The notes: a model not told the origin generated them from the sequence alone. Positions 23,211 to 32,119 are shown, counted from the stretch's first letter. The stretch: DNA of 64,000 nucleotides from an uncultured Bacteroidia bacterium (GCA_902785785.1 CADAAA010000001.1:434001-498000); one strand, 5' to 3'. Made by a program: numbers and translations.

Positions 23211-23241
23211 CAAAGGTAGACATTATTTTGGAGTTTGCAAA
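23211..23241 (-). promoter_or_regulatory. Promoter of the tRNA-tuf-rpl-rpo cluster
   Basis: On the minus strand: -33 TTTG (complement of 23238-23241), 19-nt spacer, -7 TACCTTTG (complement of 23211-23218). A full match to the Bacteroidetes housekeeping promoter, 34 nt upstream of tRNA-Thr(TGT), likely driving the transcript that ends after rpoC. Confidence 0.88.
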
Positions 23242-23247
23242 CTTTTT

Positions 23248-25128
23248 TCAATCTTTTTCTACAAGATTGTGAAGTAGATGCAGTATGCCGTCGCGGTCGA
23301 GATTGCACTCGGCCCTTTCGGCCGCCTGAGTGCCTTGAGCGATGAATCTGTCGGGGATTCCGGCGCCGGCGAGACGGACGCCGGAACCGTTGGCGGAGAG
23401 GTGTTCGGCGACGGCGCCGTAGAGCCCTCCGATGAGTGCTCCGTCCTCTACTGTGAGCACGGACTCGAAGCCTTCCGTGACTTCCTTCATCATCCCGGCG
23501 TCAAGGGGTTTCAGATAGCGGACGTCATATACTGCGGGGGAGAATCCATATTCTTCCTTGAATGCCGCGGCCGCTTCAACGGCCCTGTGCGATGCCGGGC
23601 CGAGGGCGAGGACGGCGATGCGTTCGCCGTCAACGAGCCGGGTGGCCCGGCCCGGAGGCAGGGTCTCCCATCCCGCCTCGCGCCAGTCACGGCCTTCGCC
23701 GGTGCCGCGCGGGTAGCGTATGATCATGGGGGAGTCCTGGTGCAAGGCAGTATACATGAGGTTCTTGAGTTCGGTCTCATCCGACGGGGCGGCGATGATG
23801 AGCCCGGGGATGCTCCTGTAAGCCGCGAGGTCGAAGGCCCCGTGATGCGTCGGGCCATCCTCTCCCACTACTCCGGCACGGTCGAAGCAGAACGTCACGG
23901 GCAGATGCTGCAGTGCCACGTCGTGTATGATCTGGTCATACGAGCGCTGCGCGAAGGAAGAATAGATGTTGCAGAAAGGCCTGAGTCCGCCCGCTGCCAG
24001 TCCTGCGGAGAACGTGACTGCATGCTCCTCCTCTATACCCACGTCGAAGAAACGCGAGGGCATCCTCTCGGCAAGGAGGTTCATTCCACATCCGGTAGCC
24101 ATTGCGGGAGTGATACCGACAACGCGGCGGTCCGCCTCCGCGAGCTCACAGAGGACTTCTCCGAAAACGTCCTGGTAGCGGTCCGCCTTATGCTCTGAAC
24201 GTATGCGTTCGCCAGTCTCTGGATTGAACCGTCCCGGGGCGTGCCATACAGTGGGGTCGGCCTCGGCGGGAGCGTATCCCTTGCCCTTGGTCGTGATGCA
24301 GTGCAGGATGCGCGGTCCCTTGAGTCCCTTTAGCTTCCTCAAGGTCTCCAGGACCTGGTCCATGTCGTTTCCGTCGATGGGGCCGAAATAACGGAATCCC
24401 AGGGCTTCGAAGAGGTCTCCTCCGGATCCCTTGACGATCCACGATTTCAAGCTCCTGATCCAGCGCTGTATGAACGCCCTGAAGCGACGGTCTCCCATCT
24501 TCTCCCAGACCTTGCCCTTGAAACGGTTGTATGCGGGGTTGGTGGTGATCCTCAGCAGATGGTCGTGCAATGCGCCTATATTGCGGTCGATCGACTGGTT
24601 GTTGTCATTGAGGATGATGAGCAGGTCGGCGGCGCTGCTGCCGGCGTTGTTGAGGCCTTCGAAGGCAAGGCCTCCGGTGAGCGCTCCGTCGCCTATGAAC
24701 GCGACGGTCTTCTCATCGCTCCCGCGCATCTTGGCCGCTTCGGCCAGGCCGAGGGCAGCCGAGACGGATGTCGAGGAGTGCCCGACTCCGAAAGCGTCGT
24801 AGGGGCTCTCTTCCATCTTGGGAAACCCGCTTATGCCGTCGCGGGTGCGGTTCTGCTTGAAAAGCTCCTTGCGGCCGGTCAGGATCTTGTGGGCGTAGGC
24901 CTGGTGGCCGACGTCAAAGACGACCTTGTCCGCGGGCGTATTATATATATAGTGGAGACCTACTATCAGCTCAACGGCGCCCAGGCTGGAAGCCAGGTGC
25001 CCGGGATTGCGGGAACAGCAGTCCACCATGTACGACCGGATCTCAGCGCAAAGCTCCTTGAGCTCGTCCGCATTCAATACCCTTATGTCTTCAGGAGTGT
25101 TGACCCTGTCCAGAATCCTGTACATCAC
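23248..25128 (-). CDS. dxs: 1-deoxy-D-xylulose-5-phosphate synthase
   Basis: 626 aa. Condenses pyruvate and glyceraldehyde-3-phosphate in the first step of the MEP isoprenoid pathway, using thiamine diphosphate. GHQAYAHKILTGR and the ThDP/Mg motif GDGALTGGLAFEGLNNAG near residue 150 are present; the pyrimidine domain has VGIEEEHAVTFSAGLA and FCFDRAGVVGEDGPTHHGAFD. Full length. A second Met is one codon downstream of the chosen start. -7 box at 25145-25152. Confidence 0.96.
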   Translation of the reverse strand: MMYRILDRVNTPEDIRVLNADELKELCAEIRSYMVDCCSRNPGHLASSLGAVELIVGLHYIYNTPADKVVFDVGHQAYAHKILTGRKELFKQNRTRDGISGFPKMEESPYDAFGVGHSSTSVSAALGLAEAAKMRGSDEKTVAFIGDGALTGGLAFEGLNNAGSSAADLLIILNDNNQSIDRNIGALHDHLLRITTNPAYNRFKGKVWEKMGDRRFRAFIQRWIRSLKSWIVKGSGGDLFEALGFRYFGPIDGNDMDQVLETLRKLKGLKGPRILHCITTKGKGYAPAEADPTVWHAPGRFNPETGERIRSEHKADRYQDVFGEVLCELAEADRRVVGITPAMATGCGMNLLAERMPSRFFDVGIEEEHAVTFSAGLAAGGLRPFCNIYSSFAQRSYDQIIHDVALQHLPVTFCFDRAGVVGEDGPTHHGAFDLAAYRSIPGLIIAAPSDETELKNLMYTALHQDSPMIIRYPRGTGEGRDWREAGWETLPPGRATRLVDGERIAVLALGPASHRAVEAAAAFKEEYGFSPAVYDVRYLKPLDAGMMKEVTEGFESVLTVEDGALIGGLYGAVAEHLSANGSGVRLAGAGIPDRFIAQGTQAAERAECNLDRDGILHLLHNLVEKD

Positions 25129-25144
25129 ATCAAGTTTGGAAGGG

Positions 25145-25152
25145 CAAAGGTA
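25145..25152 (-). promoter_or_regulatory. -7 element for dxs
   Basis: Minus-strand TACCTTTG (TAnnTTTG), 17 nt upstream of the dxs start. Confidence 0.5.
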
Positions 25153-25185
25153 CGATTTTATTTCAATAATTGTTAAATTCGCAAT

Positions 25186-26526
25186 ATGGACACGATGAAA
25201 AGACGCCGTTTCCCGAACACTTACGTGATCCTTTCGATCCTTATAGTGTTGTGCGCCCTGGCCACGCTTGTCGTGCCGCCGGGACAGTATGTCACCGCGG
25301 CGGACGGAAGCGTGTCCTTCGAGTCCGTACCCCGCGCCCCGCAGACATGGCAGGTATTCTCCTCCCTTTATGACGGATTCGTCAAGCAGGCGGGGATCAT
25401 CGTATTCATCCTCATAGTCGGAGGAGCCTTCTGGGTGCTCAACGCCACGGGTGCCGTGTCGTTCGGCATCAACCGCTTCATCTCCAGGGCGGGGAAGTAC
25501 GACCGTTTCGTACTTGCGGGGCTGGCTGTGCTGTTCTCCCTCGGCGGAGCCGTCTTCGGGATGAGCGAGGAGACCATTCCTTTCGTGGGCATAGTCGTAC
25601 CGCTCGTCATCGCCATGGGTTATGACGCCATCACCGGCCTGCTGGTGGTGTATGTCGCGTCGAACATCGGTTTTTCTTCCGCTTTCCTCAATCCTTTCAC
25701 GGTGGGCATCGCGCAGGAGATGTCCGGCCTTCCACTCTTTTCCGGCATGGGCTACAGGATCTTCTGCTGGGTGCTTCTCACGGCCGTGCTTGTGGTGTTC
25801 ATCCTCCTTTATTCTTCCCGTATACGCAAAACACCGCAGGCAGACCCCTGCACTTCATCCGCGGATACCAGCCAGGATGTACGCCGTCCGGCACTCATCC
25901 TGCTGACACTTCTGGTTACAGTCATCCTGCTGATCGTCGGTGTCACATGCTTCAAGTGGTACATGGCCGAGATTTCGGCATTGTTCCTGGCCATGGGCAT
26001 AGTCGTAGGCATCCTGGGCGGCTTCAGGGCCAACCGCATAGCCGACGAGTTCGTTGCCGGAGCAAAGGACATATTCCCGGCTGCGCTAGTCGTCGGCCTG
26101 GCGTCCGGCATCATAGTCATCCTCCAGGACGGACATGTAGTCGACAGCATCCTCCACGGACTGGAGTCCGGCCTCGGAGGAGCGGGGAAGACCGGATCGC
26201 TCGCGCTTATGTACGGCATCCAGACCGTGATCAACCTGCTCATTCCCAGCGCGACTGCCAAGGCTGCGGTGACCATCCCCATCATGGCGCCTTTTTGCGA
26301 CATGATCCATCTCTCCCGGCAGGCCATGGTCATGGCCTTCCAGTTCGGAGACGGCTTCACCAACATGGTCACCCCGACTTCGGGGGTGCTCATGGCTGCT
26401 CTGGCCATGGCGAAGGTCCCATACGATAAATGGGTCAAATGGGCATGGAAATACGTTTTGGCATTGATTCTTGCAGGATTTGTGCTACTTTTGCCTACTG
26501 TGCTCCTGCCCTTGGCGGGATTCTGA
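25186..26526 (+). CDS. YfcC/DcuC-type membrane transporter
   Basis: 446 aa with 11-12 hydrophobic helices. Resembles the YfcC family (pfam03606, basic amino acid or C4-dicarboxylate carrier type): N-terminal PNTYVILSILIVLCALATLVVPPGQY, GGAVFGMSEETIPFVGIVVPL, and near the C terminus NLLIPSATAKAAVTIPIMAP and TNMVTPTSGVLMAALAMAKV. Substrate is not decided by sequence. Start ambiguous between 25186 and an ATG at 25195. A near-consensus -7 (TAAATTCG) at 25174-25181 would again give an almost leaderless transcript. Divergent from dxs. Confidence 0.8.
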   Translation: MDTMKRRRFPNTYVILSILIVLCALATLVVPPGQYVTAADGSVSFESVPRAPQTWQVFSSLYDGFVKQAGIIVFILIVGGAFWVLNATGAVSFGINRFISRAGKYDRFVLAGLAVLFSLGGAVFGMSEETIPFVGIVVPLVIAMGYDAITGLLVVYVASNIGFSSAFLNPFTVGIAQEMSGLPLFSGMGYRIFCWVLLTAVLVVFILLYSSRIRKTPQADPCTSSADTSQDVRRPALILLTLLVTVILLIVGVTCFKWYMAEISALFLAMGIVVGILGGFRANRIADEFVAGAKDIFPAALVVGLASGIIVILQDGHVVDSILHGLESGLGGAGKTGSLALMYGIQTVINLLIPSATAKAAVTIPIMAPFCDMIHLSRQAMVMAFQFGDGFTNMVTPTSGVLMAALAMAKVPYDKWVKWAWKYVLALILAGFVLLLPTVLLPLAGF

Positions 26527-26556
26527 CGATAAAAATGATAACAAATTTTGACTGTC

Positions 26557-28188
26557 ATGACTGAAACCATCAACAAAACCACCCTCCGCGACTCCGCGGC
26601 GATGCGCTGGACGGCCCTGCTGCTGCTCGCACTCGGTATGTTCTGCGCCTATATCTTCATGGACATCCTGTCCCCGATCAAGGACCTGATGGAGTCCACC
26701 AGGGGTTGGGATTCCAAGGCATTCGGCACGATGGAGGGCGCCGAGACGTTCCTCAATGTGTTCGTTTTCTTCCTGATTTTCGCAGGTATCATCCTGGACA
26801 AGATGGGCGTCCGCTTCACTGCGGTCCTTTCCGGAGCAGTGATGCTTCTGGGCGGTTTCATCAAGTATTTCGCCATCAGCAAGGCTTTCATAGGCTCCGG
26901 GCTTGAGACCTGGTTCACGGACCATCTCAACTGGTACACCGGGATAGGCTTCATCGACGATGTGCTTCCGTTCTACCACGGCATGCCCGCATCGGCCAAA
27001 CTTGCGGCGATCGGGTTCATGATCTTCGGCTGCGGCTGTGAGATGGCTGGCATTACCGTCAGCCGCGGTATCGTCAAGTGGTTCAAGGGCCGGGAGACGG
27101 CACTCGCCATGGGCTCCGAAATGGCTCTCGCCCGTCTGGGCGTGGCTACCTGCATGATTTTCTCGCCCTATTTCGCCAAGCTCGGCGGCCATGTGGAAGT
27201 GAGCCGATCCGTCGCTTTCGGCGTGGTGCTCCTGTGCATCGCCCTCATCATGTTCATCACCTATTTCTTCATGGACAAGAAACTCGATGCACAGACAGGC
27301 GAGGCCGAGGACAAGGACGATCCGTTCAAGGTTAAGGATATCGGCAAGATCCTTTCAAGTCTCGGTTTCTGGCTTGTGGCCCTTCTCTGCGTGCTTTATT
27401 ATTCCGCTATATTCCCGTTCCAGAAGTATGCGGTCAACATGCTGCAGTGCAACCTTACCCTGACCGAACCCGCAGCAGGTTCGTTCTGGGCAGGGGAGAC
27501 GGTTACCATCATCCAGTACATCATCATGCTCGTGGTGGCAGTCTGCTCATTCGCCAGCAATTTCATCAAGAACAACAAAGGACTCAAATACGGCCTGATG
27601 GCCGTCGCTGTCGTCGCTCTGGTGGTCTATTGTCTTATGGGCTTCAAGCGCGGCACGGCTGAGACCATCTTCGCCGTGTTCCCGCTGCTGGCCGTGGCCA
27701 TCACTCCTATCCTCGGCAACTATGTGGACCACAAAGGCAAGGCGGCTTCGATGCTGCTCATAGGATCCATCCTGCTCGTGCTCTGCCACCTGACCTTCGC
27801 TTTCATCCTGCCCCTGTTCAAGGGCAGCGCCGTCGGAGGCACCATCGTGGCCTATGTCACCATCCTTGTCCTTGGAGCAAGCTTCTCACTGGTTCCGGCC
27901 GCGTTGTGGCCTTCCGTGCCGAAGCTGGTTGACGCCAAGGTCATCGGTTCGGCCTATGCGCTTATTTTCTGGATCCAGAATATCGGACTCTGGCTCTTCC
28001 CGATCCTGATCGGCAACGTGCTCACCAGCACCAACGCCCCCGGAACTCCTCCGGACCAGCTCAATTATACCTGGGCCCTGGTGATGCTTGCCTGCCTCGG
28101 AGTAGCTGCGATGCTGATCGGTCTCTACCTCAAGGTTGTCGACGGAAAGAAGCATCTCGGACTCGAGGAACCCAATATCACCGAGTAG
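26557..28188 (+). CDS. Major facilitator superfamily transporter
   Basis: 543 aa, 12 predicted helices with a central cytoplasmic loop (about residues 240-265, rich in acidic residues). Motifs include DKMGVRFTAVLSGA between helices 2 and 3 (MFS motif A-like) and YVDHKGKAASMLLIGS between helices 8 and 9. Paralogous to the next gene: both have SLVPAALWPSVPK and WIQNIGL/WVQNLGL. Start chosen at ATG 26557; an upstream TTG at 26548 is unlikely. Substrate unknown. 30 nt after the YfcC gene. Confidence 0.8.
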   Translation: MTETINKTTLRDSAAMRWTALLLLALGMFCAYIFMDILSPIKDLMESTRGWDSKAFGTMEGAETFLNVFVFFLIFAGIILDKMGVRFTAVLSGAVMLLGGFIKYFAISKAFIGSGLETWFTDHLNWYTGIGFIDDVLPFYHGMPASAKLAAIGFMIFGCGCEMAGITVSRGIVKWFKGRETALAMGSEMALARLGVATCMIFSPYFAKLGGHVEVSRSVAFGVVLLCIALIMFITYFFMDKKLDAQTGEAEDKDDPFKVKDIGKILSSLGFWLVALLCVLYYSAIFPFQKYAVNMLQCNLTLTEPAAGSFWAGETVTIIQYIIMLVVAVCSFASNFIKNNKGLKYGLMAVAVVALVVYCLMGFKRGTAETIFAVFPLLAVAITPILGNYVDHKGKAASMLLIGSILLVLCHLTFAFILPLFKGSAVGGTIVAYVTILVLGASFSLVPAALWPSVPKLVDAKVIGSAYALIFWIQNIGLWLFPILIGNVLTSTNAPGTPPDQLNYTWALVMLACLGVAAMLIGLYLKVVDGKKHLGLEEPNITE

Positions 28189-28189
28189 G

Positions 28190-29782
28190 ATGGCTGAAGA
28201 AGTGAAACGCCGCTATTCGCGGCTGGCATGGGTAGCACTGGCTTGTCTGGTGGTACCCATGTTCGCGTCATATTTCTTCGATGACATGTTCTCGACGATC
28301 TCGTATCTTTTCGAGGATCCGTCGAGGACGGCGCTGGGCTGGGATGCTGCCGGTTATGGCCTGTATACCAGCGGTTACAGTGTGCTGTGCGTATTCGGAG
28401 GACTGGTGATCTGCGGTATCCTGCTGGACAAGTGGGGAGTGCGTATCACCGGATCGATATTCGTGGGCATGATGGCGGCCGGCGCCCTGCTGGTGCTGCA
28501 TGCCATCACGGCAGGCTATGCGCCGGCCAAGTCCCTGCGTTTGGCTTATGTCGGATGCATGTTTTTCGGACTAGGCAGCGAGATAGCGGGCACGGCCGTG
28601 ACGCGGTCCATTGCCAAATGGTTCCGCGACGGGCCGATGGCGCTGGCCATGGGCCTGCAGCTGGCTATCGCCCGTCTGGGCACGGCCGTGGCCCTGGTCC
28701 TGGCGCCGCGCCTTGTCGTGGAGAATGCCGGCCATGTATACAGCCTGGCCGAGACGGCCCGTCCGGCCGTCTTCGGCATCGGGCTGATGGCCGCCGGCCT
28801 TATCCTCTGGGCCTTCTTCGTGGCGCTTGATGCCCGGAGATTCTCGGCAAAGCCGGGACCGAAGGCCCGGCGGAACGCCGTGGACTCATCCGACGGGATT
28901 GTTGCAACAGATTCGGACTCGAAAGCAGTGACTGATACCGACCATTCCTCCGATGATGAGGCATTTCGCCTGAAAGACGTCTTGAAAGTGCTGACCAACA
29001 AGAATTTCTGGTTGCTCGGCCTGCTTTGTGTCCTGTTCTACAGCAGTATCGTCGCATTTAAGAAATTCGCCGGGGCCATCCTGATTCCCCGTTTCGGAAT
29101 CCCGGCCGCTACGGCGGGGTGGATGGTGTCCATGCTGCCTTTTTCTACGGTCATCTTCGCCCCGCTTTTCGGTCTGTTGGTCGACAAACGCGGCAAAGGT
29201 ACCCGCTGGATGATACTCGGTTCGATACTTGCCCTGATCGCCCATCTGCTTCTGGCATTCGCCCCTGCCGGCGTACCTTTCTACGGCTATCTCAGCATGG
29301 TTTTCCTAGGTTTCGGATACTCACTTGTACCCGCTGCCTTGTGGCCTTCAGTGCCTAAGATCGTGCCTGACAAGGTGTTGGGTACGACGTATTCATTGAT
29401 CTACTGGGTGCAGAACCTCGGTCTGCTGTCCTTCAAATGGCTGGCGGGCGTGATACTCGGTGCCGCCGCGGGCTCCGCAGCTGCGGCCGCGGCTGGCTCC
29501 GCCGCTGCGGCATCTTCCGCCGGCTCAGCTGCTGCCGCGTCTTCCGCCGGCTCAGCTGCTGCCGCGTCTTCTGCCAGCTCCGCTGCTGCCGCGTCTTCTG
29601 CCAGCTCCGCTGCTGCATCTTCCGCCGGCTCCGTTTTTTCCGCCGGCGCCCTGAGCGGCCCCGTGCGCGTCGAACTGATGTTCGTCGCGCTCTGCGTCGC
29701 CGCGGTGGTCATCGCGCTGCTCTTCGCCCGCGTCTCCCGCCGCCGTCCCGAACTCTGTCTCGACACCCCCTCCGGCAAATAG
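28190..29782 (+). CDS. Major facilitator superfamily transporter with Ala/Ser repeat insert
   Basis: 530 aa, paralog of the preceding transporter and starting one base after its stop, so co-transcribed. Motif A-like DKWGVRITGSIFVG between helices 2 and 3 and DKRGKGTRWMILGS between helices 8 and 9. The loop before the last helix (about residues 425-485) is expanded by nine-residue repeats A-G-S-A-A-A-A-S-S encoded by 27-bp direct repeats at 29492-29623, absent from the paralog, which has a short ordinary loop there. ATG at 28190 chosen over an upstream ATG at 28136 inside the previous gene. Confidence 0.8.
   Translation: MAEEVKRRYSRLAWVALACLVVPMFASYFFDDMFSTISYLFEDPSRTALGWDAAGYGLYTSGYSVLCVFGGLVICGILLDKWGVRITGSIFVGMMAAGALLVLHAITAGYAPAKSLRLAYVGCMFFGLGSEIAGTAVTRSIAKWFRDGPMALAMGLQLAIARLGTAVALVLAPRLVVENAGHVYSLAETARPAVFGIGLMAAGLILWAFFVALDARRFSAKPGPKARRNAVDSSDGIVATDSDSKAVTDTDHSSDDEAFRLKDVLKVLTNKNFWLLGLLCVLFYSSIVAFKKFAGAILIPRFGIPAATAGWMVSMLPFSTVIFAPLFGLLVDKRGKGTRWMILGSILALIAHLLLAFAPAGVPFYGYLSMVFLGFGYSLVPAALWPSVPKIVPDKVLGTTYSLIYWVQNLGLLSFKWLAGVILGAAAGSAAAAAAGSAAAASSAGSAAAASSAGSAAAASSASSAAAASSASSAAASSAGSVFSAGALSGPVRVELMFVALCVAAVVIALLFARVSRRRPELCLDTPSGK
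29492..29623 (+). repeat. 27-bp in-frame tandem repeat inside the MFS gene
   Basis: Units at 29492-29518, 29519-29545, 29546-29572, 29573-29599 and a 24-bp unit at 29600-29623. Unit lengths keep the frame, so copy number can vary without breaking the gene. Confidence 0.85.
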
Positions 29783-29822
29783 CATTCTCCCCCGGTAGTT
29801 TATTTCTATAGATGTTTGACAG

Positions 29823-29910
29823 TGCTGTAGACGGTCCAGAAAATGGACCGTCTACAGCATTTTGGGGCGTTTTTGACGTAGACGGTCCAATCTGTGGACC
29901 GTCTACGTCA
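29823..29910. repeat. Pair of 16-bp perfect hairpins, 51 bp apart
   Basis: 29823-29838 pairs with 29844-29859 (loop GAAAA) and 29874-29889 pairs with 29895-29910 (loop ATCTG). Both stems share TAGACGGTCCA; near the base they differ at two positions, and both arms change together. Confidence 0.88.
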
Positions 29911-29938
29911 CTTTCTCCCGTATAGCAGGGCATACAAA

Positions 29939-30095
29939 ACATCCTTCGGAAATCTGCCGAAGGATGTATGTCCTCTCCCGGGTGTCCTTCGGAAACTTGC
30001 CGAAGGATGTGCGACTACTCCGAGTATCCTTCGGAAACTTGCTGAAGGATATATGCCCTAACCCGGGTATCCTTCGGAAACTTGCCGAAGGATAC
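29939..30095. repeat. Four hairpins with TATCCTTCGG stems, about 42 bp apart
   Basis: Stems: 29939-29949/29957-29967, 29985-29992/30000-30007, 30025-30034/30042-30051 (one G-T pair) and 30067-30077/30085-30095. Loops are 7 nt, AAACTTG in three of the four. The unit is a ~42-bp direct repeat. No T-runs follow. Confidence 0.88.
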
Positions 30096-30259
30096 GGTGG
30101 TCAGTTTGCCGATTGTTCGGTTTGCTGCCTTCAAGGGCTGTTGCCCGGCTCTGTCCTGCGACCTGGGTTGGTCCATCAGGCTCAGAACAGCTCGTAGAAG
30201 TGGTGTAGAAAGCCTTTGAGGGTAGCCGGCCGGTCCGTATAGAGGATAGAGGGATGATG

Positions 30260-31165
30260 TCAGAGTTTCCTGAGGGAGGCGCCGCGGGAGACCTGGATGA
30301 TATCGACCTTGGTACCGGCTTCTGCTTCATAGGAGCAGGTGGATGCGCCGGTGGCCTCGATGGAGATTGTCCGGATGGCGGATACCTTGCAGTTGGCTGC
30401 GCCGGACAGCTCGACCGACACTTCCTGCGCTTTGGCGCTGCGGGTGTCGATCGATGCTGCTCCGCTGCCCTCGATGTCGAGTTCAGCCAGGAAATCGTCA
30501 GACTCCATATCCACGCGTGCAGCGCCTGATGCCTCTATGGACACTTCCTTGAAACTGCCGTTGAGGTCAGCTCTCGCGCTCCCTGAGAGTTCTGCATCAA
30601 GATCGGAAACCTCGACGCCCATTTTGACCTTTCCCGCACCGGAGATCTCGAGCGACACTTTCGTGAACCGACCGGTGAGACCGGCCTCGGTAGCACCGCT
30701 GAGGGAGAGACTAGCAGAAGGAGCAGAGAGCGACAGGCCCTTTGCGTGGGAGGCACCGCTCAAGTCAAGCTGGAATGCCCTGTCCCTCAGGGTGGGGAAA
30801 GTACCCTCGGCATTGAGCGCTGCGGCTCCGCTGAGAGAAACGCTCTCCAGGAGCGGCATCTTCACTATTGCCCGTACGGCCCCGGCCCTCTCGTCGGAGA
30901 GTTTGCGACTGATGGATTTGGGCAATTCTTTCATTCTCAGCACCAGTTGGTTGCGGCTGACCTCCACGATGATGTACGGCTCCAAATAGTCCGGAGCTTC
31001 TATTCCGACGGAAAAGTTGGCGGAAGGGCTCAACTCAACACTGAAAACATTGGAAGCCCTTATACCGGTGAACCCTGAGAGCCTGTAGTCGTTGCTGAAT
31101 GTGCCGGCCAGTGCCGGGACAATGGCCAGTATGACGGCCAATGTGGTCAAAAGGATCTTTTTCAT
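30260..31165 (-). CDS. Exported GIN-domain protein (DUF2807)
   Basis: 301 aa. Signal peptide MKKILLTTLAVILAIVPALA, then FTGIRASNVFSVELSPS, the usual start of a DUF2807 (head GIN) domain, followed by a beta-helix-like run of S-L-S-G-A / D-L-S-G-A / E-I-S-G-A-G repeats to about residue 290. Function in the family is unclear; often linked to extracytoplasmic stress or adhesion. Lies 10 nt after a putative anti-sigma gene downstream of an ECF sigma factor, suggesting it belongs to that regulon. Confidence 0.82.
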   Translation of the reverse strand: MKKILLTTLAVILAIVPALAGTFSNDYRLSGFTGIRASNVFSVELSPSANFSVGIEAPDYLEPYIIVEVSRNQLVLRMKELPKSISRKLSDERAGAVRAIVKMPLLESVSLSGAAALNAEGTFPTLRDRAFQLDLSGASHAKGLSLSAPSASLSLSGATEAGLTGRFTKVSLEISGAGKVKMGVEVSDLDAELSGSARADLNGSFKEVSIEASGAARVDMESDDFLAELDIEGSGAASIDTRSAKAQEVSVELSGAANCKVSAIRTISIEATGASTCSYEAEAGTKVDIIQVSRGASLRKL

Positions 31166-31175
31166 ATCAATGGAT

Positions 31176-31631
31176 TTATTTCGCGTTTGTCAAAAGGTTG
31201 TGTACTCCATCCAGCAGGGTGTTGTAATGCTCACGGAGTATTGCGGATTTCTCTGCATCGCCGAGCTCGTCCGGGAGAAGGTCGATAAGGGGGATGGCCT
31301 CCTCGGTCACGCTGCTCAACTGGGCAGACAGGATCTCGTCCGGGCCGGCTTTCTCCCAAGCGGCGGATACTTGCTCCATGTAAGCCAGATATATCCCCTC
31401 CGGGGAGTCCCCGGCGCCGCGGAGCCAGTCCGTGCTGCGGCCTGCCTGAGGCAGGAGCAGCACGGCGGCGAGCGCCGCGGCCGCGGCGGCAGGCAGGACT
31501 GTCCGGAATATCCGGACCCTGAGCCTGCCCGCCTCCCACTTCCGCAGGAAGCGGTCTTCCGCCCCTTCGGGAGGTAACTCCGTGTCAAATGCCTCTGCAT
31601 TGTCACGTATGAAGTCATCAAGCTTACTCAT
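31176..31631 (-). CDS. Single-pass membrane protein, putative anti-sigma factor
   Basis: 151 aa. The N terminus (MSKLDDFIRDNAEAFDTELPPEG) is acidic and soluble, one hydrophobic segment spans roughly residues 40-60 (TVLPAAAAAALAAVLLLP), and about 90 residues follow outside. The ATG overlaps the sigma-factor stop (ATGA), which fixes the start. Layout and coupling match Bacteroidetes anti-sigma or membrane partner proteins of ECF factors, but no zinc or ASD motif is seen, so this role is an inference from context. Confidence 0.6.
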   Translation of the reverse strand: MSKLDDFIRDNAEAFDTELPPEGAEDRFLRKWEAGRLRVRIFRTVLPAAAAAALAAVLLLPQAGRSTDWLRGAGDSPEGIYLAYMEQVSAAWEKAGPDEILSAQLSSVTEEAIPLIDLLPDELGDAEKSAILREHYNTLLDGVHNLLTNAK

Positions 31632-32119
31632 ATCGTTTCCGTTTTCAATTCCTTGATAAGTTTTGCCCTTCCCCGGGAATACCATGACCGTAGCGTTGCT
31701 TCCTTCTGTCCTGTCAGTCGTGCTATCCCGGCGTAATCCATCCCTTCTATCAGTATCAGGTCGAGAATAAGGGAATAAGGATGCGGGAGCCGCTCCATCG
31801 CAGTACGTATCCGCATGACATCGATGCTTTCGGGAAGCTCCTCTTCATCTTCCGCTTCGTCCGGAATCCTTTCTACAAATAGTTCCAGACCTTTTTTCCT
31901 GCGCCGCAGGAAGTCTATGCCCATGCGGATGCAGGTAGTCCTGAGCCACGCGGCTTTCCTGGCCTCCGACAGTCCCGGTACTCCTTTCGTGAAATACTTC
32001 ATGAAGGTGTCCTGCATGATCTCCTCCGCCTCTTCCGGATCCCGGACTATACGCAGCGCCGTATTGTAGACGGCCTTGCTGTGGCTTCGGTAGAACTCTG
32101 TCGCTTCCTGTCTGGTCAT
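31628..32119 (-). CDS. ECF-type RNA polymerase sigma factor
   Basis: 163 aa. Region 2 includes YRSHSKAVYNTALRIVRDPEEAEEIMQDTFMKYF (seen as YNTALRIVRDPEEAEEIMQD), with the typical D-x-EEAEE-x-x-QD core. Region 4 is LPHPYSLILDLILIEGMDYAGIARLTG followed by EATLRSWYSRGRAKL, the DNA-contacting helix-turn-helix. No extra domains. Likely directs the downstream membrane protein and GIN gene and perhaps itself. Confidence 0.92.
   Translation of the reverse strand: MTRQEATEFYRSHSKAVYNTALRIVRDPEEAEEIMQDTFMKYFTKGVPGLSEARKAAWLRTTCIRMGIDFLRRRKKGLELFVERIPDEAEDEEELPESIDVMRIRTAMERLPHPYSLILDLILIEGMDYAGIARLTGQKEATLRSWYSRGRAKLIKELKTETI

Larger units (their letters stand above)
29783..30259. other. Gene-free gap with two hairpin arrays
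   Basis: Lies between the convergent ends of the MFS gene and the GIN-domain gene. 29823-29910 and 29939-30095 are hairpin arrays; in 30096-30259 I see no gene or structure. Confidence 0.7.

Noticed and set aside
25186-29782. Horizontally acquired transporter island
   Set aside because: Base composition and promoters match the neighbours and no mobile genes or att sites flank the block.
29823-30095. Ordinary rho-independent terminators for the MFS operon
   Set aside because: Hairpins lack T-runs on either strand and occur in multiples with fixed spacing; partial termination is still possible.
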